A DNA stretch of 64,000 bases from positions 4,712,001-4,776,000 of the forward strand of contig NC_079887.1 in the NCBI RefSeq assembly GCF_029227915.1. Reading direction: 5' to 3'. The position numbers were made by a program, and so were the translations under genes. The notes beneath the pieces were generated by a model. The model saw only the letters and a list, made by a program, of their open reading frames with translations. It had not been told where the DNA came from and searched no databases. This DNA comes from Hydractinia symbiolongicarpus. Taxonomy: Eukaryota > Cnidaria > Hydrozoa > Anthoathecata > Hydractiniidae. The number at the start of each line of letters is the position of its first letter. Within the stretch, counting starts at the first letter, position 1. This document shows, in pieces, positions 36,159 to 47,484 of the stretch.

Positions 36159-37340
36159 TTTTTAAATTATTTTTTCACCACTAAAACGCATAAGACTTGT
36201 AGTTTTCAAAAATGTTTTCATTTTTGATGAGACGCTGAATAAAAAAAGTTTAATCGCCGGCAAACGAAAACCCGCGATTTCCCGTAAATCCCGGGCTTGG
36301 CCCGTATAGTCAAATGTATACAAAGAAAGTACCCAGGGAGTAAACTCATTTCCAGAACGATTTTTTAAATTATTTTTTCACCACTAAAACGCATAAGACT
36401 TGTAGTTTTCAAAAATGTTTTCATTTTTGATGAGACGCTGAATAAAAGAAGTTTAATCGCCGGCAAACGAAAACCGGCGATTTTCCGTAAATCCCGGGCT
36501 TGGCCCGTATAGTTGAATGTATATAAAGAAAGTACCCAGGAAGTAAACTGATTTCCCGAACGATTTTTCAAATTATTTCTGCACTACTAGAACGAATGAG
36601 ACTTGTAGTTTTTAAAAATGATTCATTTTTAATGAGACGCTTAATGAAAGAGGTTTAATCGCCGGCAAACGAAAACCCGCGATTTCCCGTAAATCCCGGG
36701 CTTGGCCCGTATAATCGAATGTATACAAAGAAAGTACCCAGGGAGTAAACTGATTTCCCGAACGATTTTTCAAATTATTTCTGCACTATTAGAACGAATG
36801 AGACTTGTAGTTTTCAAAAATGATTCATTTTTAATGAGACGCTTAATGAAAGAGGTTTAATCGCCGGCAAACGAAAACCCGCGATTTCCCGTAAATCCCG
36901 GGCTTGGCCCGTATAATCGAATGTATACAAAGAAAGTACCCTGTGAGTAAACTCATTTCCAGAACGATTTTTTAAATTATTTTTTCACCACTAAAACGCA
37001 TAAGACTTGTAGTTTTCAAAAATGTTTTCATTTTTGATGAGACGCTGAATAAAAGAAGTTTAATCGCCGGCAAACGAAAACCGGCGATTTTCCGTAAATC
37101 CCGGGCTTGGCCTGTATAGTTGAATGTATATAAAGAAAGTACCCAGGAAGTAAACTGATTTCCCGAACGATTTTTCAAATTATTTCTGCACTACTAGAAC
37201 GAATGAGACTTGTAGTTTTCAAAAATGATTCATTTTTAATGAGACGCTTAATGAAAGAGGTTTAATCGCCGGCAAACGAAAACCCGCGATTTCCCGTAAA
37301 TCCCGGGCTTGGCCCGTATAATCGAATGTATACAAAGAAA
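35715..37340 (+). repeat. ~405-bp dimer array, second instance
   Basis: Alternating CGCATAAGAC/CCGGCG and CTGCAC/ATGATTCATT units, with markers at 35757, 36365 and 36972 (spacings 608 and 607). It corresponds to 30240-31720, including the CTGCACTATTAG form (about 36778 against 31105). No gene is present. Confidence 0.8.
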
Positions 37341-40324
37341 GTACCCTGTGAGTAAACTCATTTCCAGAAAAATTTTTAAATTATTTTTTCACCACTAAAA
37401 CGCATGAGACTTTTAGTTTTCAGAAATGTTTTCATCTTTGATGAGACGCTGAATAAAAGAAGTTTAATCGCCGGCAAACGAAAACCCGCCATTTCCCGTA
37501 AACCCCGGACTCAGCCTGTATAGTCTAAAGTATACAAAGGAAGTACTCAGGCAGTAAACTCATTTCCCAAACGATTTTTTAAATCATTTTTTCTCTACTA
37601 AAGCGCATGAGACTTTCAGTTTTCAAAAGTGTTTTTCAAATTATTTCTGCACCACTAGAACGAATGAGACTTGTAGTTTTCAAAAATGTTTTCATTTTTG
37701 ATGAGACGCCTAATGAACGAGGTTTAATCGCCGGCAAACGAAAACCCGCGATTTCCCGTAAATCCCGGGTTTGGCCCGTTGAGTCGAATGTATACAAAGA
37801 AAGTACCCTGTGAGTAAACTCATTTCAAGAACGATTTTTTAAATCATTTTTTCACCACTAAAACGCATGAGACTTCTAGTTTTCAAAAGTGTTTTCAATT
37901 TTGATGAGACGCTAAATAAAAGAAGTTTAATCGCCAGCAAACAAAAACCCACGAGTTCCCGTAAATCCCGGGTTTGGCCCGTGTAGTCGAATGTATACAA
38001 AGAAAGTACCCAGGAAGTAAACTCATTACCCGAACGATTTTTTAAATTATTTTTTCACCACTAAAACGCATGAGACTTGTAGTTTTCAGAAATGTTGTCA
38101 TTTTTGATGAGACGCTTAATGAAAGTGGTTTATTCGCCGGCAAACGAAAACCCGCCATTTCCCGTAAACCCCGGACTCGGCCTGTATAGTCAAAAGTATA
38201 CAAAGGAAGTACTCAGGCAGTAAACTCATTTCCCGAACGATTTTTTAAATCATTTTTTCTCTGCTAAAGCGCACGAGACTTTCAGTTTTCAAAAGTGTTT
38301 TCATTTTTGATGAGACGCTTAATGAACGAGGTTTAATCACCGGCAAACAAAAACCCGCGATTTCCCGCAAATCCCGGGTTTGGCCCGTGTAGTAAAATGT
38401 ATACAAAGAAAGTACCCTGTGAGTAAACTCATTTCCAGAACGATTTTTTAAATCATTTTTTCACCACTAAAACGCATGAGACTTCTAGTTTTTAAAAGTG
38501 TTTTCAATTTTGATGAGACGCTAAATAAAAGAAGTTTAATCGCCGGCAAACGAAAACCCGCGAGTTCCCGTAAGTCCCGGGCTTGGCCCGTATAGTTGAA
38601 TGTATATAAAGAAAGTACCCAGGCAGTAAACTGATTTCCCGAACGATTTTTTAAATTATTTTTTCATCACTAAAACGCATAAGACTTGTAGTTTTCAAAA
38701 ATGTTTTCATTTTTGATGAGACGCTGAATAAAAGAAGTTTAATCGCCGGCAAACGAAAACCGGCGATTTTCTGTAAATCCCGGGCTTGGCCCGTAAAGTT
38801 GAATGTATATAAAGAAAGTACCCAGGGAGTAAACTGATTTCCCGAACGATTTTTCAAATTATTTTTGCACTACTAGAACGAATCAGACTTGTAGTTTTCA
38901 AAAATGTTTTCATTTTTAATGAGACGCTTAATGAAAGAGGTTTAATCGCCAGCAAATAAAACCCGCGATTTCCCGTAAATCCCGGGCTTGTCCCATACAG
39001 TCGAATGTATACAAAGAAAGTACCCTGTGAGTAAACTCTTTTCCAGAACGATTTTTTAAATTATCTTTTCACCACTAAAACGCATGAGACTTGTAGTCTT
39101 CAAAAATGTTTTCATCTTTGATGAGACGCTGAATAAAAGAAGTTTAATCGCCGGCAAACGAAAACCCGCCATTTCCCGTAAACCCCGGTCTCAGCCTGTG
39201 TAGTCAAAAGTATACAAAGGAAGTACCCAGGCAGTAAACTCATTTCCCGAACGATTTTTTAAGTTATTTTTTCACCCCTAAAACGCATGAGACTTGTAGT
39301 TTTCAGAAATGTTTTCATTTTTAATGAGACGCTTAATGAAAGTGGTTTAATCGCCGGCAAACGAAAACCCGTGATTTCCCGTAAATCCCAGGCTTGGCCC
39401 GTATAGTCGAATGTATACAAAGAAAGTACCCTGTGAGTAAACTCATTTCCAGAACGATTTTTTAAATTATTCTTTCATCACTAAAACGCATAAGACCTGT
39501 AGTTTTCAAAAATATTTTCATTTTTGATGAGACGCTGAATAAAAGAAGTTTAATTGCCGGCAAACGAAAACCGGCGATTTTCCGTAAATCCCGGGCTTGG
39601 CCCGTATAGTTGAATGTATATAAAGAAACTACCCAGGGAGTAAACTGATTTCCCGAACGATTTTTCAAATTATTTCTGCACTACTAGAACGAATGAGACT
39701 TGTAGTTTTCAAAAATGATTTCATTTTTGATGAGACGCTGAATAAAAAAAGTTTAATCGCCGGCAAACGAAAACCTGCGATTTCCCGTAAATTCCGGACT
39801 CGGCCCGTACAGTCAAAAGTATACAAAGAAAGTACCCAGGGAGTAAACTCATTTCCCGAACGATTTTTTAAATTATTATTTCACCACTAAAGCCCATGAG
39901 ACTTGTAGTTTTTAAAAATGTTTTCATTTTTGATGAGACGATGAATAAAAGGGGTTTAAGCGCCGGCAAACGAAAACCCGCGATTTCCCGTAAATCCCGG
40001 ACTCGGCCAGTATAGTCTAAAGTATACAAAGAAAGTACCCAGGGAGTAAACTCATTTCCCGAACGATTTTTTAAAATATTTTTTCACCACTAAAACGCAT
40101 GAGACTTTTAGTTTTCAGAAATGTTTTCATCTTTGATGAGACGCTGAATAAAAGAAGTTTAATCGCCGGCAAACGAAAACCCGCCATTTCCCGTAAACCC
40201 CGGACTCAGCCTGTATAGTCAAAAGTATACAAAGGAAGTACTCAGGCAGTGAACTCATTTCCCAAACGATTTTTTAAATCATTTTTTCTTTACTAAAGCG
40301 CATGAGACTTTCAGTTTTCAAAAG
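37023..40324 (+). repeat. 3302-bp tandem higher-order repeat, unit 1
   Basis: Seventeen monomer equivalents including one truncated by 146 bp (17 x 203 = 3451; minus 146, minus three single bases = 3302). From 37636 to about 39760 it matches 23390-25510 at an offset of 14246; from about 39462 to 40290 it matches 22375-23200 at an offset of 17087. The two source stretches are thus in reversed order relative to 22.4-25.5 kb, as expected if the source itself was a tandem (period about 2841) that was entered at a different point. The remaining three monomers come from the dimer array at 37.0-37.5 kb. Confidence 0.87.
37611..37667 (+). repeat. Truncated monomer (146-bp internal deletion), copy 1
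   Basis: The distance from GACTTTCAG (37611) to the next GACTTGTAG (37668) is 57 instead of 203. Compared with 23219-23421 the 146 bases between AAAGTGTTTT and TTTTTCAAATT are gone, leaving GTGTTTTTCAAATT at 37630-37643. The joined ends share a run of T, so the break is a short-homology deletion, and the left break is in the loop of the 9-bp dyad. This is one of only two strongly short monomers in the window. Confidence 0.9.
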
Positions 40325-43300
40325 TGTTTTCATTTTTGATGAGACGCTGAATAAAAGAAGTTTAATCGCCGGCAAACGAAAACCGGCGATTTTCCGTAAA
40401 TCCCGGGCTTGGCCTGTATAGTTGAATGTATATAAAGAAAGTACCCAGGAAGTAAACTGATTTCCCGAACGATTTTTCAAATTATTTCTGCACTACTAGA
40501 ACGAATGAGACTTGTAGTTTTCAAAAATGATTCATTTTTAATGAGACGCTTAATGAAAGAGGTTTAATCGCCGGCAAACGAAAACCCGCGATTTCCCGTA
40601 AATCCCGGGCTTGGCCCGTATAATCGAATGTATACAAAGAAAGTACCCTGTGAGTAAACTCATTTCCAGAAAAATTTTTAAATTATTTTTTCACCACTAA
40701 AACGCATGAGACTTTTAGTTTTCAGAAATGTTTTCATCTTTGATGAGACGCTGAATAAAAGAAGTTTAATCGCCGGCAAACGAAAACCCGCCATTTCCCG
40801 TAAACCCCGGACTCAGCCTGTATAGTCTAAAGTATACAAAGGAAGTACTCAGGCAGTAAACTCATTTCCCAAACGATTTTTTAAATCATTTTTTCTCTAC
40901 TAAAGCGCATGAGACTTTCAGTTTTCAAAAGTGTTTTTCAAATTATTTCTGCACCACTAGAACGAATGAGACTTGTAGTTTTCAAAAATGTTTTCATTTT
41001 TGATGAGACGCCTAATGAACGAGGTTTAATCGCCGGCAAACGAAAACCCGCGATTTCCCGTAAATCCCGGGTTTGGCCCGTTGAGTCGAATGTATACAAA
41101 GAAAGTACCCTGTGAGTAAACTCATTTCAAGAACGATTTTTTAAATCATTTTTTCACCACTAAAACGCATGAGACTTCTAGTTTTCAAAAGTGTTTTCAA
41201 TTTTGATGAGACGCTAAATAAAAGAAGTTTAATCGCCAGCAAACAAAAACCCACGAGTTCCCGTAAATCCCGGGTTTGGCCCGTGTAGTCGAATGTATAC
41301 AAAGAAAGTACCCAGGAAGTAAACTCATTACCCGAACGATTTTTTAAATTATTTTTTCACCACTAAAACGCATGAGACTTGTAGTTTTCAGAAATGTTGT
41401 CATTTTTGATGAGACGCTTAATGAAAGTGGTTTATTCGCCGGCAAACGAAAACCCGCCATTTCCCGTAAACCCCGGACTCGGCCTGTATAGTCAAAAGTA
41501 TACAAAGGAAGTACTCAGGCAGTAAACTCATTTCCCGAACGATTTTTTAAATCATTTTTTCTCTGCTAAAGCGCACGAGACTTTCAGTTTTCAAAAGTGT
41601 TTTCATTTTTGATGAGACGCTTAATGAACGAGGTTTAATCACCGGCAAACAAAAACCCGCGATTTCCCGCAAATCCCGGGTTTGGCCCGTGTAGTAAAAT
41701 GTATACAAAGAAAGTACCCTGTGAGTAAACTCATTTCCAGAACGATTTTTTAAATCATTTTTTCACCACTAAAACGCATGAGACTTCTAGTTTTTAAAAG
41801 TGTTTTCAATTTTGATGAGACGCTAAATAAAAGAAGTTTAATCGCCGGCAAACGAAAACCCGCGAGTTCCCGTAAGTCCCGGGCTTGGCCCGTATAGTTG
41901 AATGTATATAAAGAAAGTACCCAGGCAGTAAACTGATTTCCCGAACGATTTTTTAAATTATTTTTTCATCACTAAAACGCATAAGACTTGTAGTTTTCAA
42001 AAATGTTTTCATTTTTGATGAGACGCTGAATAAAAGAAGTTTAATCGCCGGCAAACGAAAACCGGCGATTTTCTGTAAATCCCGGGCTTGGCCCGTAAAG
42101 TTGAATGTATATAAAGAAAGTACCCAGGGAGTAAACTGATTTCCCGAACGATTTTTCAAATTATTTTTGCACTACTAGAACGAATCAGACTTGTAGTTTT
42201 CAAAAATGTTTTCATTTTTAATGAGACGCTTAATGAAAGAGGTTTAATCGCCAGCAAATAAAACCCGCGATTTCCCGTAAATCCCGGGCTTGTCCCATAC
42301 AGTCGAATGTATACAAAGAAAGTACCCTGTGAGTAAACTCTTTTCCAGAACGATTTTTTAAATTATCTTTTCACCACTAAAACGCATGAGACTTGTAGTC
42401 TTCAAAAATGTTTTCATCTTTGATGAGACGCTGAATAAAAGAAGTTTAATCGCCGGCAAACGAAAACCCGCCATTTCCCGTAAACCCCGGTCTCAGCCTG
42501 TGTAGTCAAAAGTATACAAAGGAAGTACCCAGGCAGTAAACTCATTTCCCGAACGATTTTTTAAGTTATTTTTTCACCCCTAAAACGCATGAGACTTGTA
42601 GTTTTCAGAAATGTTTTCATTTTTAATGAGACGCTTAATGAAAGTGGTTTAATCGCCGGCAAACGAAAACCCGTGATTTCCCGTAAATCCCAGGCTTGGC
42701 CCGTATAGTCGAATGTATACAAAGAAAGTACCCTGTGAGTAAACTCATTTCCAGAACGATTTTTTAAATTATTCTTTCATCACTAAAACGCATAAGACCT
42801 GTAGTTTTCAAAAATATTTTCATTTTTGATGAGACGCTGAATAAAAGAAGTTTAATTGCCGGCAAACGAAAACCGGCGATTTTCCGTAAATCCCGGGCTT
42901 GGCCCGTATAGTTGAATGTATATAAAGAAACTACCCAGGGAGTAAACTGATTTCCCGAACGATTTTTCAAATTATTTCTGCACTACTAGAACGAATGAGA
43001 CTTGTAGTTTTCAAAAATGATTTCATTTTTGATGAGACGCTGAATAAAAAAAGTTTAATCGCCGGCAAACGAAAACCTGCGATTTCCCGTAAATTCCGGA
43101 CTCGGCCCGTACAGTCAAAAGTATACAAAGAAAGTACCCAGGGAGTAAACTCATTTCCCGAACGATTTTTTAAATTATTATTTCACCACTAAAGCCCATG
43201 AGACTTGTAGTTTTTAAAAATGTTTTCATTTTTGATGAGACGATGAATAAAAGGGGTTTAAGCGCCGGCAAACGAAAACCCGCGATTTCCCGTAAATCCC

Positions 43301-43626
43301 GGACTCGGCCAGTATAGTCTAAAGTATACAAAGAAAGTACCCAGGGAGTAAACTCATTTCCCGAACGATTTTTTAAAATATTTTTTCACCACTAAAACGC
43401 ATGAGACTTTTAGTTTTCAGAAATGTTTTCATCTTTGATGAGACGCTGAATAAAAGAAGTTTAATCGCCGGCAAACGAAAACCCGCCATTTCCCGTAAAC
43501 CCCGGACTCAGCCTGTATAGTCAAAAGTATACAAAGGAAGTACTCAGGCAGTGAACTCATTTCCCAAACGATTTTTTAAATCATTTTTTCTTTACTAAAG
43601 CGCATGAGACTTTCAGTTTTCAAAAG
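40325..43626 (+). repeat. 3302-bp tandem higher-order repeat, unit 2
   Basis: Same order and same rare variants as unit 1: CCGTAAAGTTGAATG (38792 and 42094), GATTTTCTGTAAATC (38765 and 42067), TTTTCACCCCTAAAACG (39270 and 42572) and GGGGTTTAAGCG (39954 and 43256). No difference was noted in the lines compared. Unit 2 opens in a hybrid monomer whose left part is the GACTTTCAG/AAAGTG type and whose right part is the CCGGCG type; the junction lies in 40325-40355, in or just after the dyad loop. After 43658 the sequence diverges (GAATAAAGAAG, one A lost). Confidence 0.87.
40913..40969 (+). repeat. Truncated monomer (146-bp internal deletion), copy 2
   Basis: The same 57 bp remnant lies 3302 bp downstream of the first, with the same junction. 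The deletion must therefore predate the 3302 bp tandem duplication, and it makes a good dating mark for the event order. Confidence 0.9.
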
Positions 43627-45048
43627 TGTTTTCATTTTTGATGAGACGCTGAATAAAGAAGTTCAATCGCCGGCAAACGAAAACCCGTGATTTTCCGTAA
43701 ATCCCGGGCTTAGCCCGTATAGTCGAATGTATATAAAGAAAGTACCCAGGTAGTAAACTGATTTCCCGAACGATTTTTCAAATTATTTCTGCACCACTAG
43801 AACGAATGAGACTTGTAGTTTTCAAAAATGTTTTCATTTTTGATGAGACGCTTAATGAACGAGGTTTAATCGCCGGCAAACGAAAACCCGCGATTTCCCG
43901 TAAATCCCGGGTTTGGCCCGTTGAGTCGAATGTATACAAAGAAAGTACCCTGTGAGAAAACTCATTTCCAGAACGATTTTTTAAATCATTTTTTCACCAC
44001 TAAAACGCATGAGACTTCTAGTTTTCAAAAGTGTTTTCAATTTTGATGAGACGCTAAATAAAAGAAGTTTAATCGCCAGCAAACAAAAACCCACGAGTTC
44101 CCGTAAATCCCGGGTTTGGCCCGTGTAGTCGAATGTATACAAAGAAAGTACCCAGGAAGTAAACTCATTACCCGAACGATTTTTTAAATTATTTTTTCAC
44201 CACTAAAACGCATGAGACTTGTAGTTTTCAGAAATGTTTTCATTTTTGATGAGACGCTTAATGAAAGTGGTTTATTCGCCGGCAAACGAAAACCCGCCAT
44301 TTCCCGTAAACCACGGACTCGGCCTGTATAGTCAAAAGTATACAAAGGAAGTACTCAGGCAGTAAACTCATTTCCCGAACGATTTTTTAAATCATTTTTT
44401 CTCTGCTAAAGCGCACGAGACTTTCAGTTTTCAAAAGTGTTTTCATTTTTGATGAGACGCTTAATGAACGATGTTTAATCACCGGCAAACAAAAACCCGC
44501 GATTTCCCGTAAATCCCGGGTTTGGCCCGTGTAGTAGAATGTATACAAAGAAAGTACCCTGTGAGTAAACTCATTTCCAGAACGATTTTTTAAATCATTT
44601 TTTCACCACTAAAACGCATGAGACTTCTAGTTTTTAAAAGTGTTTTCAATTTTGATGAGACGCTAAATAAAAGAAGTTTAATCGCCGGCAAACGAAAACC
44701 CGCGAGTTCCCGTAAGTCCCGGGCTTAGCCCGTATAGTCGAATGTATATAAAGAAAGTACCCAGGGAGTAAACTGATTTCCCGAACGAATTTTCAAATTA
44801 TTTCTGCACCACTAGAACGAATGAGACTTGTAGTTTTCAAAAATGTTATCATTTTTGATGAGACGCTTAATGAAAGAGGTTCAATCGCCGGCAAACGAAA
44901 ACCCGCGATTTCCCGTAAATCCCGGGTTTGGCCCGTGTAGTCGAATGTATACAAAGAAAGTACCCTGTGAGTAAACTCATTTCCAGAACGATTTTTTAAA
45001 TCATCTTTTCACCACTAAAACACTTGAGACTTGTAGTTTTCAAAAAAT
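43627..45048 (+). repeat. Seven monomers copied from the diverged domain
   Basis: From about 43890 the sequence follows 25531 onward at an offset of 18359 (GCCCGTTGAGTCG at 25562 and 43921). Before that, 43660-43890 resembles 23270-23500, including AGGTAGTAAACTG. Private changes include GTGAGAAAACTC (about 43954) and CCACGGACTCGG (about 44311). There is no gene. Confidence 0.82.
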
Positions 45049-46266
45049 TTTTCATTGTTGATCAGACGCTGAATAAAAGAAGTTTAATTGCCGGCAAACG
45101 AAAACCTGCGATTTCCCGTAAATCCCTGACTCGGCCCGTATAGTCAAAAGTATACAAAGAAAGTACCCAGGGAGTAAATTGATTTCCCGAACGATTTTTC
45201 AAATTACTTCTGCACCACTAGAACGAATGAAACTTGTCGTTTTCAAAAATGTTTTCATTTTTGATGAGACGCTTAATGAACGAGGTTTAATCGCCGGCAA
45301 ACGAAAACCCGCGATTTCCCGTAAATCCCGAGTTTGGCCCGTTGAGTCGAATGTATACAAAGAAAGTACCCTGTGAGTAAACTCATTTCCAGAACGATTT
45401 TTTAAATCATTTTTTCACCACTAAAACGCATGAGACTTTTAGTTTTCAAAAGTGTTTTCAATTTTGATGAGACGCTAAATAAAAAAAGTTTAATCGCCGG
45501 CAAACGAAAACGCACGAGTTCCCGTAAACCCCGGACTCAGCCTGTATAGTCAAAAGTATACAAAGGAAGTACTCAGGCAGTAAATTCATTTCCCGAACGA
45601 TTTTTTAAATCATTTTTTCTCTACTAAAGCGCATGAGACTTTCAGTTTTCAAAAGTGTTTTCATTTTTGATGAGACGCTGAATAAAAGAAGTTCAATCGC
45701 CGGCAAACGAAAAACCGCGATTTTCCGTAAATCCCGGGCTTAGCCCGTATAGTCAAAAGTATACAAAGAAAGTACCCAGGGAGTAAACTCATTTCCCGAA
45801 CGATTTTTTAAACTATTTCTGCACCACTAGAACGAATGAGACTTGTAATTTTCAAAAATGTTTTCATTTTTGATGAGACCCTTAATGAATGAGGTTTAAT
45901 CGCCGGCAAACGAAAACCCGCGATTTCCCGTAAATCCCGGGTTCGGCCCGTTAAGTCGAATGTATACAAAGAAAGTACCCTGTGAGTAAACTTATTTCCA
46001 AAACGATTTTTTAAATTATCTTTTCACCACTAAAACGCATGAGACTTTCAGTTTTCAAAAGTGTTTTCATTTTTGATGAGACGCTGAGAAAAAGAAGTTC
46101 AATCGCCGGCAAACGAAAACACGCGATTTTCCGTAAATCCCGGGCTTAGCCCGTATAGTCCAATGTATACAAAGGAAGTACTCAGGCAGTAAACTCATTT
46201 CCCGAACGATTTTTTAAATCATTTTTTCTCTACTAAAGCGCATGAGACTTTCAGTTTTCAAAAGTG
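45049..46266 (+). repeat. 1218-bp tandem duplication, unit 1 (6 monomers)
   Basis: Six monomers (6 x 203 = 1218) repeated immediately downstream. The unit starts in the unusual CAAAAAATTTTTCATTGTTGATCAG dyad region (positions 45041-45065) and includes the AAATTGATTTCCCG and GACTTGTCG unit, the CGCACGAGTTCCCG unit and the GTTAAGTCG unit. The single-copy source is 26690-28000, where no duplication exists. Confidence 0.87.
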
Positions 46267-47484
46267 TTTTCATTGTTGATGAGACGCTGAATAAAAGAAG
46301 TTTAATTGCCGGCAAACGAAAACCTGCGATTTCCCGTAAATCCCTGACTCGGCCCGTATAGTCAAAAGTATACAAAGAAAGTACCCAGGGAGTAAATTGA
46401 TTTCCCGAACGATTTTTCAAATTACTTCTGCACCACTAGAACGAATGAAACTTGTCGTTTTCAAAAATGTTTTCATTTTTGATGAGACGCTTAATGAACG
46501 AGGTTTAATCGCCGGCAAACGAAAACCCGCGATTTCCCGTAAATCCCGAGTTTGGCCCGTTGAGTCGAATGTATACAAAGAAAGTACCCTGTGAGTAAAC
46601 TCATTTCCAGAACGATTTTTTAAATCATTTTTTCACCACTAAAACGCATGAGACTTTTAGTTTTCAAAAGTGTTTTCAATTTTGATGAGACGCTAAATAA
46701 AAAAAGTTTAATCGCCGGCAAACGAAAACGCACGAGTTCCCGTAAACCCCGGACTCAGCCTGTATAGTCAAAAGTATACAAAGGAAGTACTCAGGCAGTA
46801 AATTCATTTCCCGAACGATTTTTTAAATCATTTTTTCTCTACTAAAGCGCATGAGACTTTCAGTTTTCAAACGTGTTTTCATTCTTGATGAGACGCTGAA
46901 TAAAAGAAGTTCAATCGCCGGCAAACGAAAAACCGCGATTTTCCGTAAATCCCGGGCTTAGCCCGTATAGTCAAAAGTATACAAAGAAAGTACCCAGGGA
47001 GTAAACTCATTTCCCGAACGATTTTTTAAACTATTTCTGCACCACTAGAACGAATGAGACTTGTAATTTTCAAAAATGTTTTCATTTTTGATGAGACGCT
47101 TAATGAATGAGGTTTAATCGCCGGCAAACGAAAACCCGCGATTTCCCGTAAATCCCGGGTTCGGCCCGTTAAGTCGAATGTATACAAAGAAAGTACCCTG
47201 TGAGTAAACTTATTTCCAAAACGATTTTTTAAATTATCTTTTCACCACTAAAACGCATGAGACTTTCAGTTTTCAAAAGTGTTTTCATTTTTGATGAGAC
47301 GCTGAGAAAAAGAAGTTCAATCGCCGGCAAACGAAAACACGCGATTTTCCGTAAATCCCGGGCTTAGCCCGTATAGTCCAATGTATACAAAGGAAGTACT
47401 CAGGCAGTAAACTCATTTCCCGAACGATTTTTTAAATCATTTTTTCTCTACTAAAGCGCATGAGACTTTCAGTTTTCAAAAGTG
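46267..47484 (+). repeat. 1218-bp tandem duplication, unit 2
   Basis: Unit 2 joins unit 1 inside a hybrid monomer: its left part is the GACTTTCAG/AAAGTG type and its right part is CATTGTTGATGAG. The exchange point is confined to 46267-46274, the sequence TTTTCATT, which is the dyad loop plus the first bases of its right arm. Private changes in this unit are CAAACGTGTTTTCATTCTTG (46867-46886), and TTGATAAGACG follows its end. Confidence 0.87.

Noticed and set aside
37607-37813. Novel 68-codon open frame at the 146-bp deletion (also at 40909)
   Set aside because: It is a fusion frame made by the deletion inside satellite DNA; both copies come from one duplication, so repetition is not evidence of selection.
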